Shown here in pieces: positions 1 to 13,700 of a stretch of 64,000 bases of DNA. Below the pieces are notes generated by a model. It had not been told where the DNA came from and made no database searches. It saw only the letters and a program-made list of their open reading frames with translations. Each line of letters starts with the position of its first letter. The first letter of the stretch is position 1. Origin of the DNA: Ciona savignyi (lineage: Eukaryota > Chordata > Ascidiacea > Phlebobranchia > Cionidae). The DNA is taken from positions 192,607-256,606 of the forward strand of contig CH003205.1 in the NCBI GenBank assembly GCA_000149265.1. The letters are read 5' to 3'. The position numbers were made by a program, and so were the translations under genes.

Positions 1-232
1 GAACAGCCAATTGATTTGGTATCTTAAGATGGCGGACAAGTAATAAATGTGGCTTCATCGGATCTGACAAGTAGTCCCCTTTTGCGTCATTGTACGTAAT
101 TGGGTGTCTGAGTATCAATAAAGGGGATTCTCCCAGCTTGGTAGGTTTTAAAACGGCCGTGTCACGCTCTACACAGAGAGTCGAGAAATATTCGCCTGAA
201 CGCCGTTCAAAGTGAATGTTCATTCAATCAAT

Positions 233-1037
233 ATGTTAAAAAGTGTCCGTTTAGTTGCTCTTGTGTGTTTGTATTTAGATTTGACAACTTCGGAATACTT
301 GGTTTGCAAGACAGTTGATCAAGTATTTGATCGAGTTCAGTTAATTAACCAGTCAAACATACAGCAGGGTCCCCGAGGTCCAGTTGGAAAGCCTGGTAAA
401 ATGGGGCCTCAGGGGCCACCGGGCCCGCCTGGACCAGCTTCCCCACACTCTGCTGTAAACTGGACCAAAATCGACATGCGAATTCAGGAAGCAATAGCAA
501 ATTACACAGAGCGAAAAGTCAACCGACAAGACTCTACCACTGCGGAAAGCAACACGCCTGCCCCGTGTAAATATATATTTTGTCATAATTTATTTTGATG
601 ACAAATTAATCAGCTCTTTGCATTGCAGGCATCGGCATCTTGTTTGAGCAGCACTGCATTTGGCTGCTCTATACACGAGGCCCAAGTCGCAAAAATAAAC
701 GTCAGGCATTACTGGACTGCGAAGAACGAAACGGAACACTGCTGGACATTCTTAGCCAATCAATGCAAAATCAAATATACAACTACGTAAAAAAGACCTG
801 GACTTTTGAAACGAGTTATGTTGACGTCTGGTTGGCTTCGGTGTACAGAGTAAGGAGAGCCCACCATGGATCTGTACTTAGCACGGTTAAAAGTAATATC
901 CAAAATGGACAACATATTATTTAAACAGGCAATGGGATTTTTTTGTAGTCGATGAGAAGGACAAACGGATGTTTACTGAATTCATCGAGTTTCAGTGTGT
1001 AATAAATAGGAATTGGTGCCACGTAGCCGTTCTTTAA
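233..1037 (+). CDS. Small secreted collagen / C-type lectin-like protein, 3 exons
   Basis: Exons 233-566, 629-892 and 949-1037 join in frame. The ATG at 233 opens a hydrophobic signal peptide (MLKSVRLVALVCLYL). About residue 44 a run of eight Gly-X-Y triplets begins (GPRGPVGKPGKMGPQGPPG), then an NYT glycosylation site. Exon 1 ends T|GTAAAT and exon 2 starts after TTGCAG; the joined codon TGC supplies the first Cys of a long-form C-type lectin domain (C-IGILFEQHC), followed by ALLDCEERNGTLLDI and VWLA. The third exon (donor A|GTAATA, acceptor TTTTTTGTAG) gives FIEFQCVINRNWCHVAVL and a stop. The last conserved Cys and the EPN/WND calcium-binding motifs are missing, so the domain is either short or the 3' end is misjudged. 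Exon 3 is the least certain. A collectin-like secreted recognition protein is the best reading. Confidence 0.7.
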
Positions 1038-1717
1038 AATTCATGAATATGCCTTTCCATTACTATCATTTCTTCAATACGTCGAAAATATTGCGGTTTT
1101 AACTTGGCGCTATTGTCTGACCAATTCGCTTCACCTCTCCCGTCGTGTAAGAAAGGTATTGTGAATGTGTGGAAATTGATTAACAGTGCTTTGAGTCAAG
1201 ACAAAGACAATTAAATAGCTGACCGAATGTAGTAATCATGGGTAACTTATAGAAGAAATCTAGGATATTCCATGATGTATCACTTGAAGCGCTCACGGTA
1301 CCGTTTTTACTAAAGCTAATTGGTCGTTAAAACCAACACAAATAGACAAAAATAGAAAAAATGAGAGTCGAGACAGTGCGTAGCGAATACTTGGGGTCTA
1401 TACGATTAACCGGCAAACCTTTATCTGAAAGGTGACGCACACATTTACTACGACCTGACGTAACCCAAACCTTTTACTTTTATAAAAAGCCGAACCATCT
1501 TTCCCAAATGGAAGACGTTTATACAAATTTGAATAGAAATATTAATTTCAGTTGGATTTAAGCAAATGATGTGAGCCTGCACCTAATTGATCTGTAATCT
1601 CAGTAGCGCAGCAGGCAACATGCAGAATATTTGGTTTAATTTTCACTTCACATGTACAAATATTTTCGAAAGTTATAAGTCGTCCAATAGGTTAAATGTT
1701 CTATTTAAATCTGTCTC
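1038..1717. other. Spacer between convergent lectin and GMC genes
   Basis: The two genes converge here. I see no further coding motif, RNA gene or recognisable repeat. Confidence 0.5.
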
Positions 1718-4700
1718 TTACAAATTCCAATCTTGTTTAATCATATCGGCCGCTTTTTCTCCAACCATGTAACATGCAGCTTGTGTATTTGCTGATGGAA
1801 TACTCGGCATTACCGAAGCGTCTGCCACTCTCAATCCGTCCACTTTGTAAACCCTGTACACAAAAAAATTACAGATTTAAAATGCTACGCTGGTATAAAA
1901 ACAAAACATTATACTTTAGCCGTGGATCAACTACTGCCATGATGTCATTTGCTGAACCGATCTTCGCTGTACCAACCGGATGAAAAACGGTCAATGTTAG
2001 CGCACGGGAGACACATTCGTAGAATTCGTGTGATCTGCAGATAGTTGGTTATTTATAATCCTTTGCTGCACCTGCCCTACCTTGGAGATGTAGTATTCCC
2101 ACAGTTAAATGTTCCAAATTCCATTTTGGCTCCAATTTGCTTGAAATGCTTAGTTTTCTCCAACTGCTCGATAACTCGAAATCCTGGCAACATTAGTTGG
2201 GATAATAAATCATATTATCATAGAGACATGTTCACATTACCCTCAATCAACGTTTCGACATCGCGTTTGTTTGATAAATAGTTTGGTTGGATAATCGGGT
2301 GATCTTGGTAGTTGTTAGAACGTAATTTCAAATGCCCGACACTTGATGGCTTCAATAAACCACCGTATATCACAAAATCGGAAAGCGTCGTCGTATTGTG
2401 TTCCTTTCCCCACTTAATCAATCGGTCGACGTACTATATAGAACGATATATTAACAAAAGTGTGCTTGGATATTTTAGAACGCAGGTGTCACTGAATTAA
2501 CTCGTCGGAATGCGTTGAACAAAGTCGCCTGCGCCAAAATTAAAAGCAATGACCCAATAAAGTAGAATGTATTGAAATGGCTCCGGAATTCCAAACAGCT
2601 TTTATCTGCCTTTGGTTATAGCCCAACCCACCTCTTGCTTAAAATTCAACATTTTCTGAAACTGTTTTGTTGAAGTTGTTGTCCATTGTTGTGAGAGTAA
2701 AATGAGTTGAATATCAGGACTGAAACCCGAAGTTTATTTATTGTTTCTTAACCTAAGTTGAAGTTTTGTTTATAAATCTCACCTTTCAGTTTTAGCTTTG
2801 GGAGATCGGAGGAATGCGCCACCGTCTGCAGATGTATGTCCCAATGGTCCAGTACCGCCGATCAAATATTCGAATGCATGTTTAAACATCTAACAAATAA
2901 TTTTATATTTGGAGATGACCAATAACCTGGTAATATGCATTTTACAGCTTACGGTTTTTTCGTTTACTGTTGCGTCCTTTGTTAAATTTGTCGCTATAAA
3001 AGTTACTGGAACATACACATGATCTTGCAGGTTTTGTCCAACTCCGGGCACATTAGCAACAACGTTAATCTAAATCAGTAAAATGATTGACCGACCATTT
3101 ATCTTAATTGTTATCTTGTGTTACCCCCTTTTCTTCCAGATGTTTCTTCGGGCCAATACCGGATAACATAAGAAGATGAGGAGTTCCGACAGACCCAGCG
3201 CTCAATATTACTTCCTTCTTAGCTCGAACCTTTATTTCTATGCCATCTCTGACGTAGATAACCCCAGTTGCCCGCTTCTTTCCTTTTCTATAATCTTCGA
3301 ACACTACCTGGCGCACGTGAGCTCGACCGACGACATGAAGCCGGTCACATCTTCGTCACAGAAAATAAGTGATAATATAAATCAAAGCATTCTATTCGTT
3401 ACCTTTCTTTGATAACCGGGCGCAGAAAACTGGTGGATGAGCTTTCTCTCTTACCGTTGTACAGCGTTAGTTGTGGTAAATTAAATCCAATTATATTTTC
3501 TCCGTTAAAATCCGTGCGGTTATAACCTAATAACACAAGTAAATAAACGTTAAATTTTGACAGTCCTTCCTATATAATATAAAATAAACAAGTATCGTAC
3601 CCTTTATTAAAATCGGAAGTCTTAAATAATATACACATTGTTTGCATATTTTAATTTACATTTAAATTAGTTTTTTCTTTGGATTAACCAACTACTTACC
3701 TAATTCTTTTCCTGCTTCAACGAAAATGTCCGCCATTTTGCTATGATAAGGATAGGAAGTTTTCAAAGGCCCATCCTTTCCATGGAATTCACTTGTCATG
3801 TTTTTATTCATCGCATTTTCAGACTTCTTGAAATAGCCGAGAACATCTTTGTAACCCCATCCCGCTGCGCCTGATTTCTCCCATGAATCGAAATCATCTT
3901 TATGTCCTCTGACATACCACAAGTAATTTATACCGCTCGATCCACCGATAACCTTTCCACGAGGCCAAAAACTGATCTGCAGGTCAAAATAATAACAATT
4001 AAAGGGTTGTGTGACATCTCTAAATCCTAATTATGGTTTCCATTTAATAAATATGTGACACATATTGTTCTTATTCGTTTTTTTTCTTTTATTCGTCAAA
4101 TGCTCCACATGGGAATTCCCGGAAGCCGTATAAAACGAAATCACACTATTTTAAAAACTCTTTTTTTACAAGATTTAAAATATATGTATGCGGTGAAATA
4201 TGTTCGTAAATCTAACGCAATTATTCTGTTTTAAACTACACATGGAAGAGAAGTTTGGTTGGATAACTATGGGACCCATGAGTTTATGCTTGCAGAAACA
4301 AACTACGTACTCGGTGTATAAAATACAAATTGTGGTTAAGGACCCTGTAGCATGAATTGTTTTTTTATTATATCTAATTAGACGGTCGTGTGGCCAAATG
4401 GTTAAGACGACCGATACATATACCGCATACTTTAGAAAAACGGTCCAACTGACAAGCATGGGTTCGAAACTTGGCTCGGTAAAAGATTATTAAAAAAATA
4501 CCTAATTTAAATATTATATAATTTTACAAAATAATGTATAAGCCGGATAATTATTTAAACCTTGTGTTTTTCGTTATAGGTCCCTTACGGTAAAATGACA
4601 CACATACTGTTTTTGTCCGTTATTTTTGTCAAATGGGTTACGTGCAGGGGACGACGGGGTAATATGGAAACGCAATGAAACTGTCATCTTTTGGACAACA

Positions 4701-7700
4701 TGATCAAGTTATGTTAAATCATTACCTTTTTAAAGCAAAGTGCTTAAACTGCTGCCTCAACTTTTGCTTAAAACTTAGTATCCGCTGGTTATCTTTAATA
4801 GAAAAAATTAAATTACCTAGAGAAATACCCTAATAATGAAGATTTGTTCCTAAATCATGATTGTGAGAGGCATGGAATGTCGTCCCGACGTCTATTAGAG
4901 AGAGTAAATTCAATAAAATTTTGTAATTTGTTAGACAATATGGTCTAGATATGCAGAAATTACAATTTTAGGTGATAAATCCAGGGGAATTACCCAGGGA
5001 CATCAAAAACCAAAAGGATGTTTTTTTAAAAATTTAGCTTATTTAAACATAGCGCTTAAACGGATGCTCCAATCATGACCTAATTTGATAAGACATTACT
5101 GCGTTAGCCATTTCTTAAACAATTATAAAAAAGAAAAATATAGGGAAATACCCTTTATATGAAGAATTGTTGCTAAATCATGATTGTGAGAAGGATAGGA
5201 TAGGATATTCATGTTTATCCCCGTGAATGGGAAAACCCCAGGGGTTATCACACGGGCAATCCTCAGATCACCTCGCGCCCATCGTCGGGTTACCGGAGCT
5301 ATTGCAGTGTGTTGTATGTGATAGACATGTTCCTTCAATTTGGTAGAACCCATTAATCCGCTGGGTTTAGGCAATGTCCGTAAAGTGCCTTGCCCAAGGA
5401 CACAACCGACTAGCTAGCGACCAGTTTCGCACATGCAACCTTTCGATTGAAAGGCGACGCACTTAACCGCTAGACCATCGGGCCGGACAATGGCAGGACG
5501 CCCCGATTTCTACCAGGGCGGGTTAATGGAATCGCAAACCCGTTTTGAATGTGCTCTATATGATTCTAAGACGATCGGTTATACTTAACCACTTTTGGAA
5601 TACTTGATACAAAGTATTTTTAACCTTTGTTTCTTCTACAACCAAAAAACTAAACTTAATACCCATATTTCTAAATTAAACGAAGGGGTCAGTGTGTTAC
5701 CTAATCCCTCTTGGTATATTTAAAACAAAGTGTATAAGGTTTATTTCAGCAAGCAGAAACTCTTGAGTTCCCATCTAGGCCTAAGCTTGATATCCATGTT
5801 TTTTAAATAAATTACCAGTCACTTTTGGAACATAACAAAAATAAAGAAAACATATAAATTTATTACCGTCGCATCGAAATAAATCTATGGCAGGAAAGAC
5901 GCACCATTTTCCTAAATTTTGAGCCCACCCGATAGGCCGCATCAGTCGTAATAACAGTAGCAACTTTTGCAATATCTATTTGTTGTAAATTAACTTTTAC
6001 GCTATTTGTGAGACAGTTATGTGAACTTTTATAGTTTCATATTGAGTTGTTGTAATCCTCTGACCCAGTAACCTATCTTTAACTGAACCAAGCAGTAAAG
6101 CATTTGTCCATCCCTGGACGAAGCCATAATAGTTTCGAACATTAGCTTGGTGAAAAAAACTCACACTTAATATTGAAGCATACACCTGCTCGTCGGGTTG
6201 TTTGAGGAAACGGTTTAGTTAGAGCAAACCTTACATTGTCTGTTAGTAAATTGCAAGCATTTTCTTGGGGTTCTGTCCTGTACATCCAATCTGCCGTAGT
6301 TCCCTGCACCAGTGGTGCTAGCAAGGGTGTCGATATAAAAATATTCGGTGCATCGTTGTCCCCTGCTTCTATCACAAGAACTCTACAAAGAAAATTGTTT
6401 TGCCATAACTACCATTCCAAACACAAGTGCTAAACTTATATAAATTATTATATTTATCTTAGCAATTGTCGAGATGGGGAAGAACCGTATAGTTTTCGGA
6501 TCACTATATACTTCCTACATCTTTATTTTGTTGAGTCATGTGGGTATATTCGTATTTAACGTTGCAAGTGGCGTTATTACACGCGTAATCGTCAGATTAC
6601 CAACTTACTTGCTGGTGATGTTTCTTTAATTTAAAACCAATTAAAACCCAGTAATCCTCTGGGCAGTGAGATATAAAAGGCAACGCAATAACTCACTGCT
6701 CTCGACAGTCAAATTTACTAATTCAGCCATTTATATTACAAAGTAGTATGGTATTTGTATTATAAAAAGTTTATTACTTCGTGTTAGAAGACTCTGTCAA
6801 CCTATTCGCAACAACATTTCCGGATGTACCGGCTCCAACTGCAATTCAAATACGTTACAATCAATATGTGTTAAGAACATTTTTATATTTTTCCAGTAAT
6901 CAGAAACAAGTAGCTGTTAACGCACAAAGACAATCTTTAAACTAGAGAGTGTCAACCACGTGTTTAACCACCACTATTTGTAAACCACATGTTGTAGGCC
7001 ATATACTCATGCTACAGGGTCCCTAACCACAATTTGTATTTCATACACTGAGTATATGTAGTTTGTTTCTGCAAGCATAAACGCATGGGTCCCAGAGTTA
7101 TCAAGCCAAACTTTTTTTCCATGTGTAGTTAAAAAAGAATAAACGTCTTAAATTTACGAATATTTTCACCACAAATATTTTAAATTAAACCTTCTTTTCA
7201 AGCGCTAAAGTGAAATGAAGCTAAATTGCCAAAACAGCCCGATTTAGTTTTTCATGTGTCAGGGAATTCCCCTAGGTTTAGTAGATAAGTTTCTGTTTTT
7301 ACATATGTGGGTCATGTTATGTAACAATTCTTAAAGTTTTAATCTGATTTGTCGACTGCTTGTTTTATTTGTCAGTGCGATATGGCATGCCAATCACAAA
7401 CGTAATTCCAGAACATATCGTCGTTTTTAACGTAATTACCCTAAGTAAATGTTTTCTTTCCTTTAATTGGCACAAAGTGTCTAATAGTCCAACACTTCGC
7501 CAAATCTGATCAAAATTAGAGCAGCCGTTCCAGCGCTATATGCCCCAAAAAGCTAATTTATTGAAAAAAAAACCTTTTGGATTTTAACGTCTAAGGGGAA
7601 TTCCCCTGGATTCATTACCCAAAATTTTGCTTTCTTCGTATCTAAACCATGTTCTCTTACAAATGTCATATTTTCATTACGATTCCATTATTCCTTAAAT

Positions 7701-10700
7701 CAGTGACTAATGCACTTACATTCTACCAAATCTTATTCAAATTGGAGCAGCTGTTTAAGCGATATGCCACAAAAATCTAATTTTTTTAATAAAAAATACC
7801 GTTTTCGTTTTTAACCTCCTAGGGGAATTCCCCTTGATTTATCACCCAAAATTTTGGTTTCTGCATATCTAGACCATGTTGTCTAACAAATGGCTGAATT
7901 TTATTACGATTCCATTATTCCTTCTGGTAGATGTCGGGGCGCCATGCCATGCCTGTCACAATCATGATTTGAGAACAAAATCTTATTTTTAGGGTATTTC
8001 TCTAGGTAAATTTTTTATTTTTTTCAAGTGTTAAATTAGTGTCTAATGCACTTACATTCTACCAAATCTTATTCAAATTGGAGCAGCTGTTTAAGCGCTA
8101 TGCCACAAAAAGCTATTATTTTTTATAAAAAATACCGTTTTGGTTTTTAACCTCCCAGGGGAATTCCCCTTGATTTATCACCCAAAATTTTGGTTTCTGC
8201 ATATCTAGACCATGTTGTCTAACAAATGGCTAAGTTTCATTACGATTCCATTATTCCTTCTGGTAGATGTCGGGGCGCCATGCCATGCCTGTCACAATCA
8301 TGATTTGAGAACAAAATCTTATTTTTTAGGGTATTTTCCTAGGTAAATTTTTTATTTCTTCCAAGTGTTAAATCAGTGTCTAATGCTCTTACGTTCCACC
8401 AAATCTTATTCAAATTGGAGCAGCCGTTTAAGCGCTATGCCACAAAAAGCTAAATTTTTCATAAAAAATACCGTTTTGGTTTTTAACTTCCCAGGAGAAT
8501 TCCCCTTAATTTATCACCCAAAATTTTGGTTTCTGCATATCTAGACCATGTTGTCTAACAAATGGCTAAGTTTCATTACGATTCCATTATTCCTTCTGGT
8601 AGATGTCGGGGCGCCATGCCATGCCTGTCACAATCATGATTTGAGAACAAAATCTTATTTTTTAGGGTATTTTCCTAGGTAAATTTTTTATTTCTTCCAA
8701 GTGTTAAATCAGTGTCTAATGCTCTTACGTTCCACCAAATCTTATTCAAATTGGAGCAGCCGTTTAAGCGCTATGCCACAAAAAGCTAAATTTTTCATAA
8801 AAAATACCGTTTTGGTTTTTAACTTCCCAGGGGAATTCCCCTTAATTTATCACCCAAAATTTTGGTTTCTGCATATCTAGACCATGTTGTCCAACAAATA
8901 GCTAAGTTTCATAACGATTCCATTATTCCTTCTGGTAGATGTCGGGGCGCCATGCCATGCCTGTCAAACCTTTGACGAAAAAAAAAAAGAAAAAAAAAAA
9001 ACGGACAAAAACAATATGTGTCCCAATTTTTCAATTGGGACCCATAATTACTTTGCGGTCAACGTAAGGCTAATGGAACCATTTCCTCTCTTGCATTTAT
9101 GATTAAAACGTATTTTTGTTTAATAAATTATTCTACTGGTTCCAGGGGAGCTCCGCTAACTGCCTTCCAAACAACCCTAAGACAGAAAGAAGTAAAACAC
9201 TAGAGAGTGTCAACTCACGTGTTTAACCACCACAATTTGTAAATCACATGTCGTATGCCATATATACATGCTACAGGGCCCCTAACCACAATTTGTCTTT
9301 TATACACTGAGTATGTAGTTTGTTTCTGCAAGCATAAACTCATGGGTCCCATAGTTAACAGAGCAAACTTGTTTTCCATGTTTAGTTAAATAAAGAATAA
9401 ACGTTTTAAATTTACGAACATTTTACCACAAATGTTTTAAATTAAAGCTTCTTTTCAAGCGCTGTGTTGAATTAAAGCTAGAATTTCCGAAACGGCCCCG
9501 TTTTAGTTTTTTTTTATAATTTCAGGGAATTCCCCTGGGTTTGGTAGATAAGTTTCTGTTTTTTACATAAGTGAGTCATGTTATGTAACAATTCTTAAGT
9601 TTTAATCTGATTTGTCGACTTTTTGTTGGAGATGTCAGTGCGATATGGCATGCCTGCCACAATCATTTTTAGGACATATCTTTGTATTATGGGAATTAAC
9701 CTAATTAAATGTTTTCTTTTTTAAATTGTTTAAAGTGTCTAATGTTTTAACATTTTACCGAATTTTATTAAAATTAGAGCAGCCGTTCAAGCGCTATGGC
9801 AACTAAATCTAATTTATTAGAAAAAAAAACGTTTTGATTTTTAACGTCTGAGGGGAATTCCCCTAGATTTGTTACCCAAATTTTTGGTTTCTGCATATTT
9901 AGACCATGTTGTCTTACAAATGTCCAATTTTCATTGCGATTTTATTACTCCTTTTGGTAGATGTCAGGGCGACATGTAATGCTTGTCACAATCATGATTT
10001 GAGACCATATCCTATTTTTTTGGGTATTTTTCTAGGTAATTTTAATATTTCTTCCAAGTTTTAAATCAGTGAATAATGCACTTACATTCCACCAATCTAA
10101 TTGAAATTGTAACAGCCGTTCAAGCGGTATGCCCAAAAAAGGCAATTTTTTTAGAAAAAAATAGCGTTTTTGTTTTTAACGTCCCAGGGGGAATTCCCTT
10201 TGATTAATCACCCAAAATTTTGGTTTCTACATATCTAAACCATGTTGTCTAACGAATGGCTAAGTTTTATTACGATTACATTATTCCTTCTGGTAGATGT
10301 TGGGGCGACATGGCATGCCTGTTACAATCATAATTTCAGAACAAAATCCTAATTTTTGGGGTTTTTCCCGAAGTAAATTTTTTATTTCTTTTAAGTGATA
10401 AATCAGTGACTAATGCACTTACATTTCACCCAATCTTATTCAAATTCGGAGTAGCCGTTCAAGCGCTATGCCACAAAAAGCGCAATTTTTCATAAAAAAT
10501 ACCCGTTTTGGTTTTTAACCTCCCAGGGGAATTCCCCTTAATTTATCACCCAAAATTTTGGTTTCTGCATATCAAGACCATGTTGTCTAACAAATGACAA
10601 AGTTTTATTGCAATCCCATTTTTCCTTCTGGTAGATGTCGGGGCGCCATGCCATGCCTGTCAAGCGTTTGACGAAAAAAAAAAGAAAAAAAACGAAAAAA

Positions 10701-13700
10701 ACGGACAAAAACAATATGTGTCCCATTTTTCCAAATGGGACCCCATAATTAAATTGAATTACATTTATGCAACCTTCATTGTAACTTATTATTGTTTCTT
10801 TATATTGTATAATAACTTAGTATATCGGTGAAACGGAACACTTGTATTCTATAATTCATCAGCAGTGGCAATTAGAATATTGTTTCGCATTTAAATCTCC
10901 CAATGTGGTATATGGACTCATGCTCTTGCGTTAATATTTTTAAACCCACATCGTCATTGTTACGTTTTTAAACGCTTAAAGCTGCTTTAATCAATAAAGC
11001 AGAAGATAAGCACTAAATTTATAAAAGTGGGCCCGTCCGGGATTTGAACCCGGGACCTCTCGCACCCAAAGCGAGTATCATGCCCCTAGACCAACGAGCC
11101 GCTGTAAATTCTTTTCAAAACATTCCATGCTGAGTACCAGAACATGTTTACAAGTGTTCCGATAACTGTCAACCGTTAAAGTTTTTTTTATGAAATGTGC
11201 GATGAATTAAATTAAAATACATTTATGCAACCTACATTGAAACTAATTATTGTTTCATTGTATTTGATAAAAAATTAGTATATCCGTGAAATGGACCACT
11301 TGTATTTTATAACTCATCAGCAGTGGCAATTAGAATAATGTTTCGCATTTAAATCTCCCAATGTGGAATTTGGACTCAAGCTCATGCGTTAATATTTTAA
11401 ACCCACAATCGTCATTGTTACGTCTTTACACGCTAAAAGTGTATTAAATAAAGCAGAGGACAAGCACTAAATTTATCAAAAATGGGCCCGTCCGGGATTT
11501 GAACCCGGGACCTCTCGCACCCAAAGCGAGAATCATGCCCCTAGGACAACGGGCCGCTGTAAATTCTTTTCAAAACATTTCATGTGAGTACCAGAACATG
11601 TTTAAAGTGTTCCGATAACTGTCAACCGTTAAAGTTTTCATGAAATGTGCGACGAATTAAATTGAAATACATTTATGCAACCTACATTGTAACTAATTAT
11701 TGTTTAATTGTATTTGATAAGAACTTAGTATATCGGTGAAATGGAACACTTGTATTTTATAACTCATCAGCAGTGGCAATTCAGAATATTGTTTCGCATT
11801 TAAATCTCCCAATGAGGAATTTGGAATACAAGCTTATGCGTTAATATTTTTAGAACCCACATCGTCATTGTTGAGTATTTACACGCTGAAAGTGTAATAA
11901 ATAAAGCAGAGGACAAGCACTAAATTTTTAAAAGTGGGCCCGTCCGGGATTTGAACCCGGGACCTCTCGCACCCAAAGCGAGAATTATGCCCCTAGACCA
12001 ACGGGCCGCGGTAAATTCAATTCAAAACATTCCATGTGATTACCAGAACATATTTAATGTGTTCTGATAACTGTTAATCGTTAAGTTTTTATAAAATCCG
12101 CAATCAACTAGAGAGTGTCAACCACGTGTTTAACCACCACAATTTGTAAATCACATGTCGTATGCCATATATACATGCTACAGGGTCCCTAACCACAATT
12201 TGTCTTTTATACACTGAGTATGTAGTTTGTATCTGCAAGCATAAACGCATGGGTCCCATAGTTAACAGAGCAAACTTATTTTCCATATTTAGTTAAATAA
12301 AGAATAAACGTTTTAAATTTACGAACATTTTACCACAAATGTTTTAAATTAAAGCTTCTTTTCAAGCGCTGTGTTGAATTAACGCTAAATTTCCGAAACG
12401 GCCCGTTTTAGTTTTTTTTTTATAATTTCAGGGAATTCCCCCTGGGTTTGGTAGATAAGTTTCTGTTTTTTTACATAAGTGAGTCATGTTATGTAACAAT
12501 TCTTAAGTTTTAATCTGATTTGTCGACTTTTTGTTGGAGATGTCAGTGCGATATGGCATGCCTGCCACAATCATAATTTAGGACATATCTTTGTATTATG
12601 GAAATTAACCTAATTAAATGTTTTCTTTTTTAAATTGTTTAAAGTGTCTAATGTTTTAACATTTTACCGAATTTTATTAAAATTAGAGCAGCCGTTCAAG
12701 CGCTATGGCCACTAAATCTAATTTATTAGAAAAAAAACGTTTTGATTTTTAACGTCTGAGGGGAATTCCCCTAGATTTGTTACCCAAATTTTTGGTTTCT
12801 GCATATTTAGACCATGTTGTCTTACAAATGTCCAATTTTCATTGCGATTTTATTACTCCTTTTGGTAGATGTCAGGGCGACATGGAATGCTTGTCACAAT
12901 CATGATTTGAGACCATATCCAATTTTTTTGGGTATTTCTCTAGGTAATTTTAATATTTCTTCCAATTTTTAAATCAGTGAATAATGCACTTACATTCCAC
13001 CAATTCTAATTGAAATTGTAACAGCCGTTCAAGCGGTATGCCCAAAAAAGGCAATTTTTTAGAAAAAAATAGCGTTTTTGTTTTTAACGTCCCAGGGGAA
13101 TTCCCTTTGATTAATTACCCAAAATTTTGGTTTCTGCCTATCAAGACCATGTTGTCTAACAAATGACAAAGTTTTATTGCAATACCATTTTTCCTTCTGG
13201 TAGATGTCGGGGCGCCATGCCATGCCTGTCAAGCGTTTGACGAAAAAAAAAAAGAAAAAAAACGAAAAAAACGGACAAAAACAATATGTGTCCCATTTTT
13301 CCAAATGGGACCCATAATTAAATTGAATTACATTTATGCAACCTTCATTGTAACTTATTATTGTTTCTTTATATTGTATAATAACTTAGTATATCGGTGA
13401 AACGGAACACTTGTATTCTATAATTCATCAGCAGTGGCAATTAGAATATTGTTTCGCATTTAAATCTCCCAATGTGGTATATGGACTCATGCTCATGCGT
13501 TAATATTTTTAAACCCACATCGTCATTGTTACGTTTTTAAACGCTTAAAGCTGCTTTAATCAATAAAGCAGAAGATAAACACTAAATTTATAAAAGTGGG
13601 CCCGTCCGGGATTTGAACCCGGGACCTCTCGCACCCAAAGCGAGAATCATGCCCCTAGACCAAAGGGCCGCGGTAAATTCATTTCAAAACATTCCATGTG

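Noticed and set aside
5123-5374. 83-codon minus-strand frame (similar one at 58834-59079)
   Set aside because: Both are chance frames in the SINE body; the SINE is non-coding.
7740-8960. CRISPR-like or satellite array
   Set aside because: Units are long (336 bp) and lie inside a bounded mobile element in a eukaryotic genome; there are no short unique spacers.
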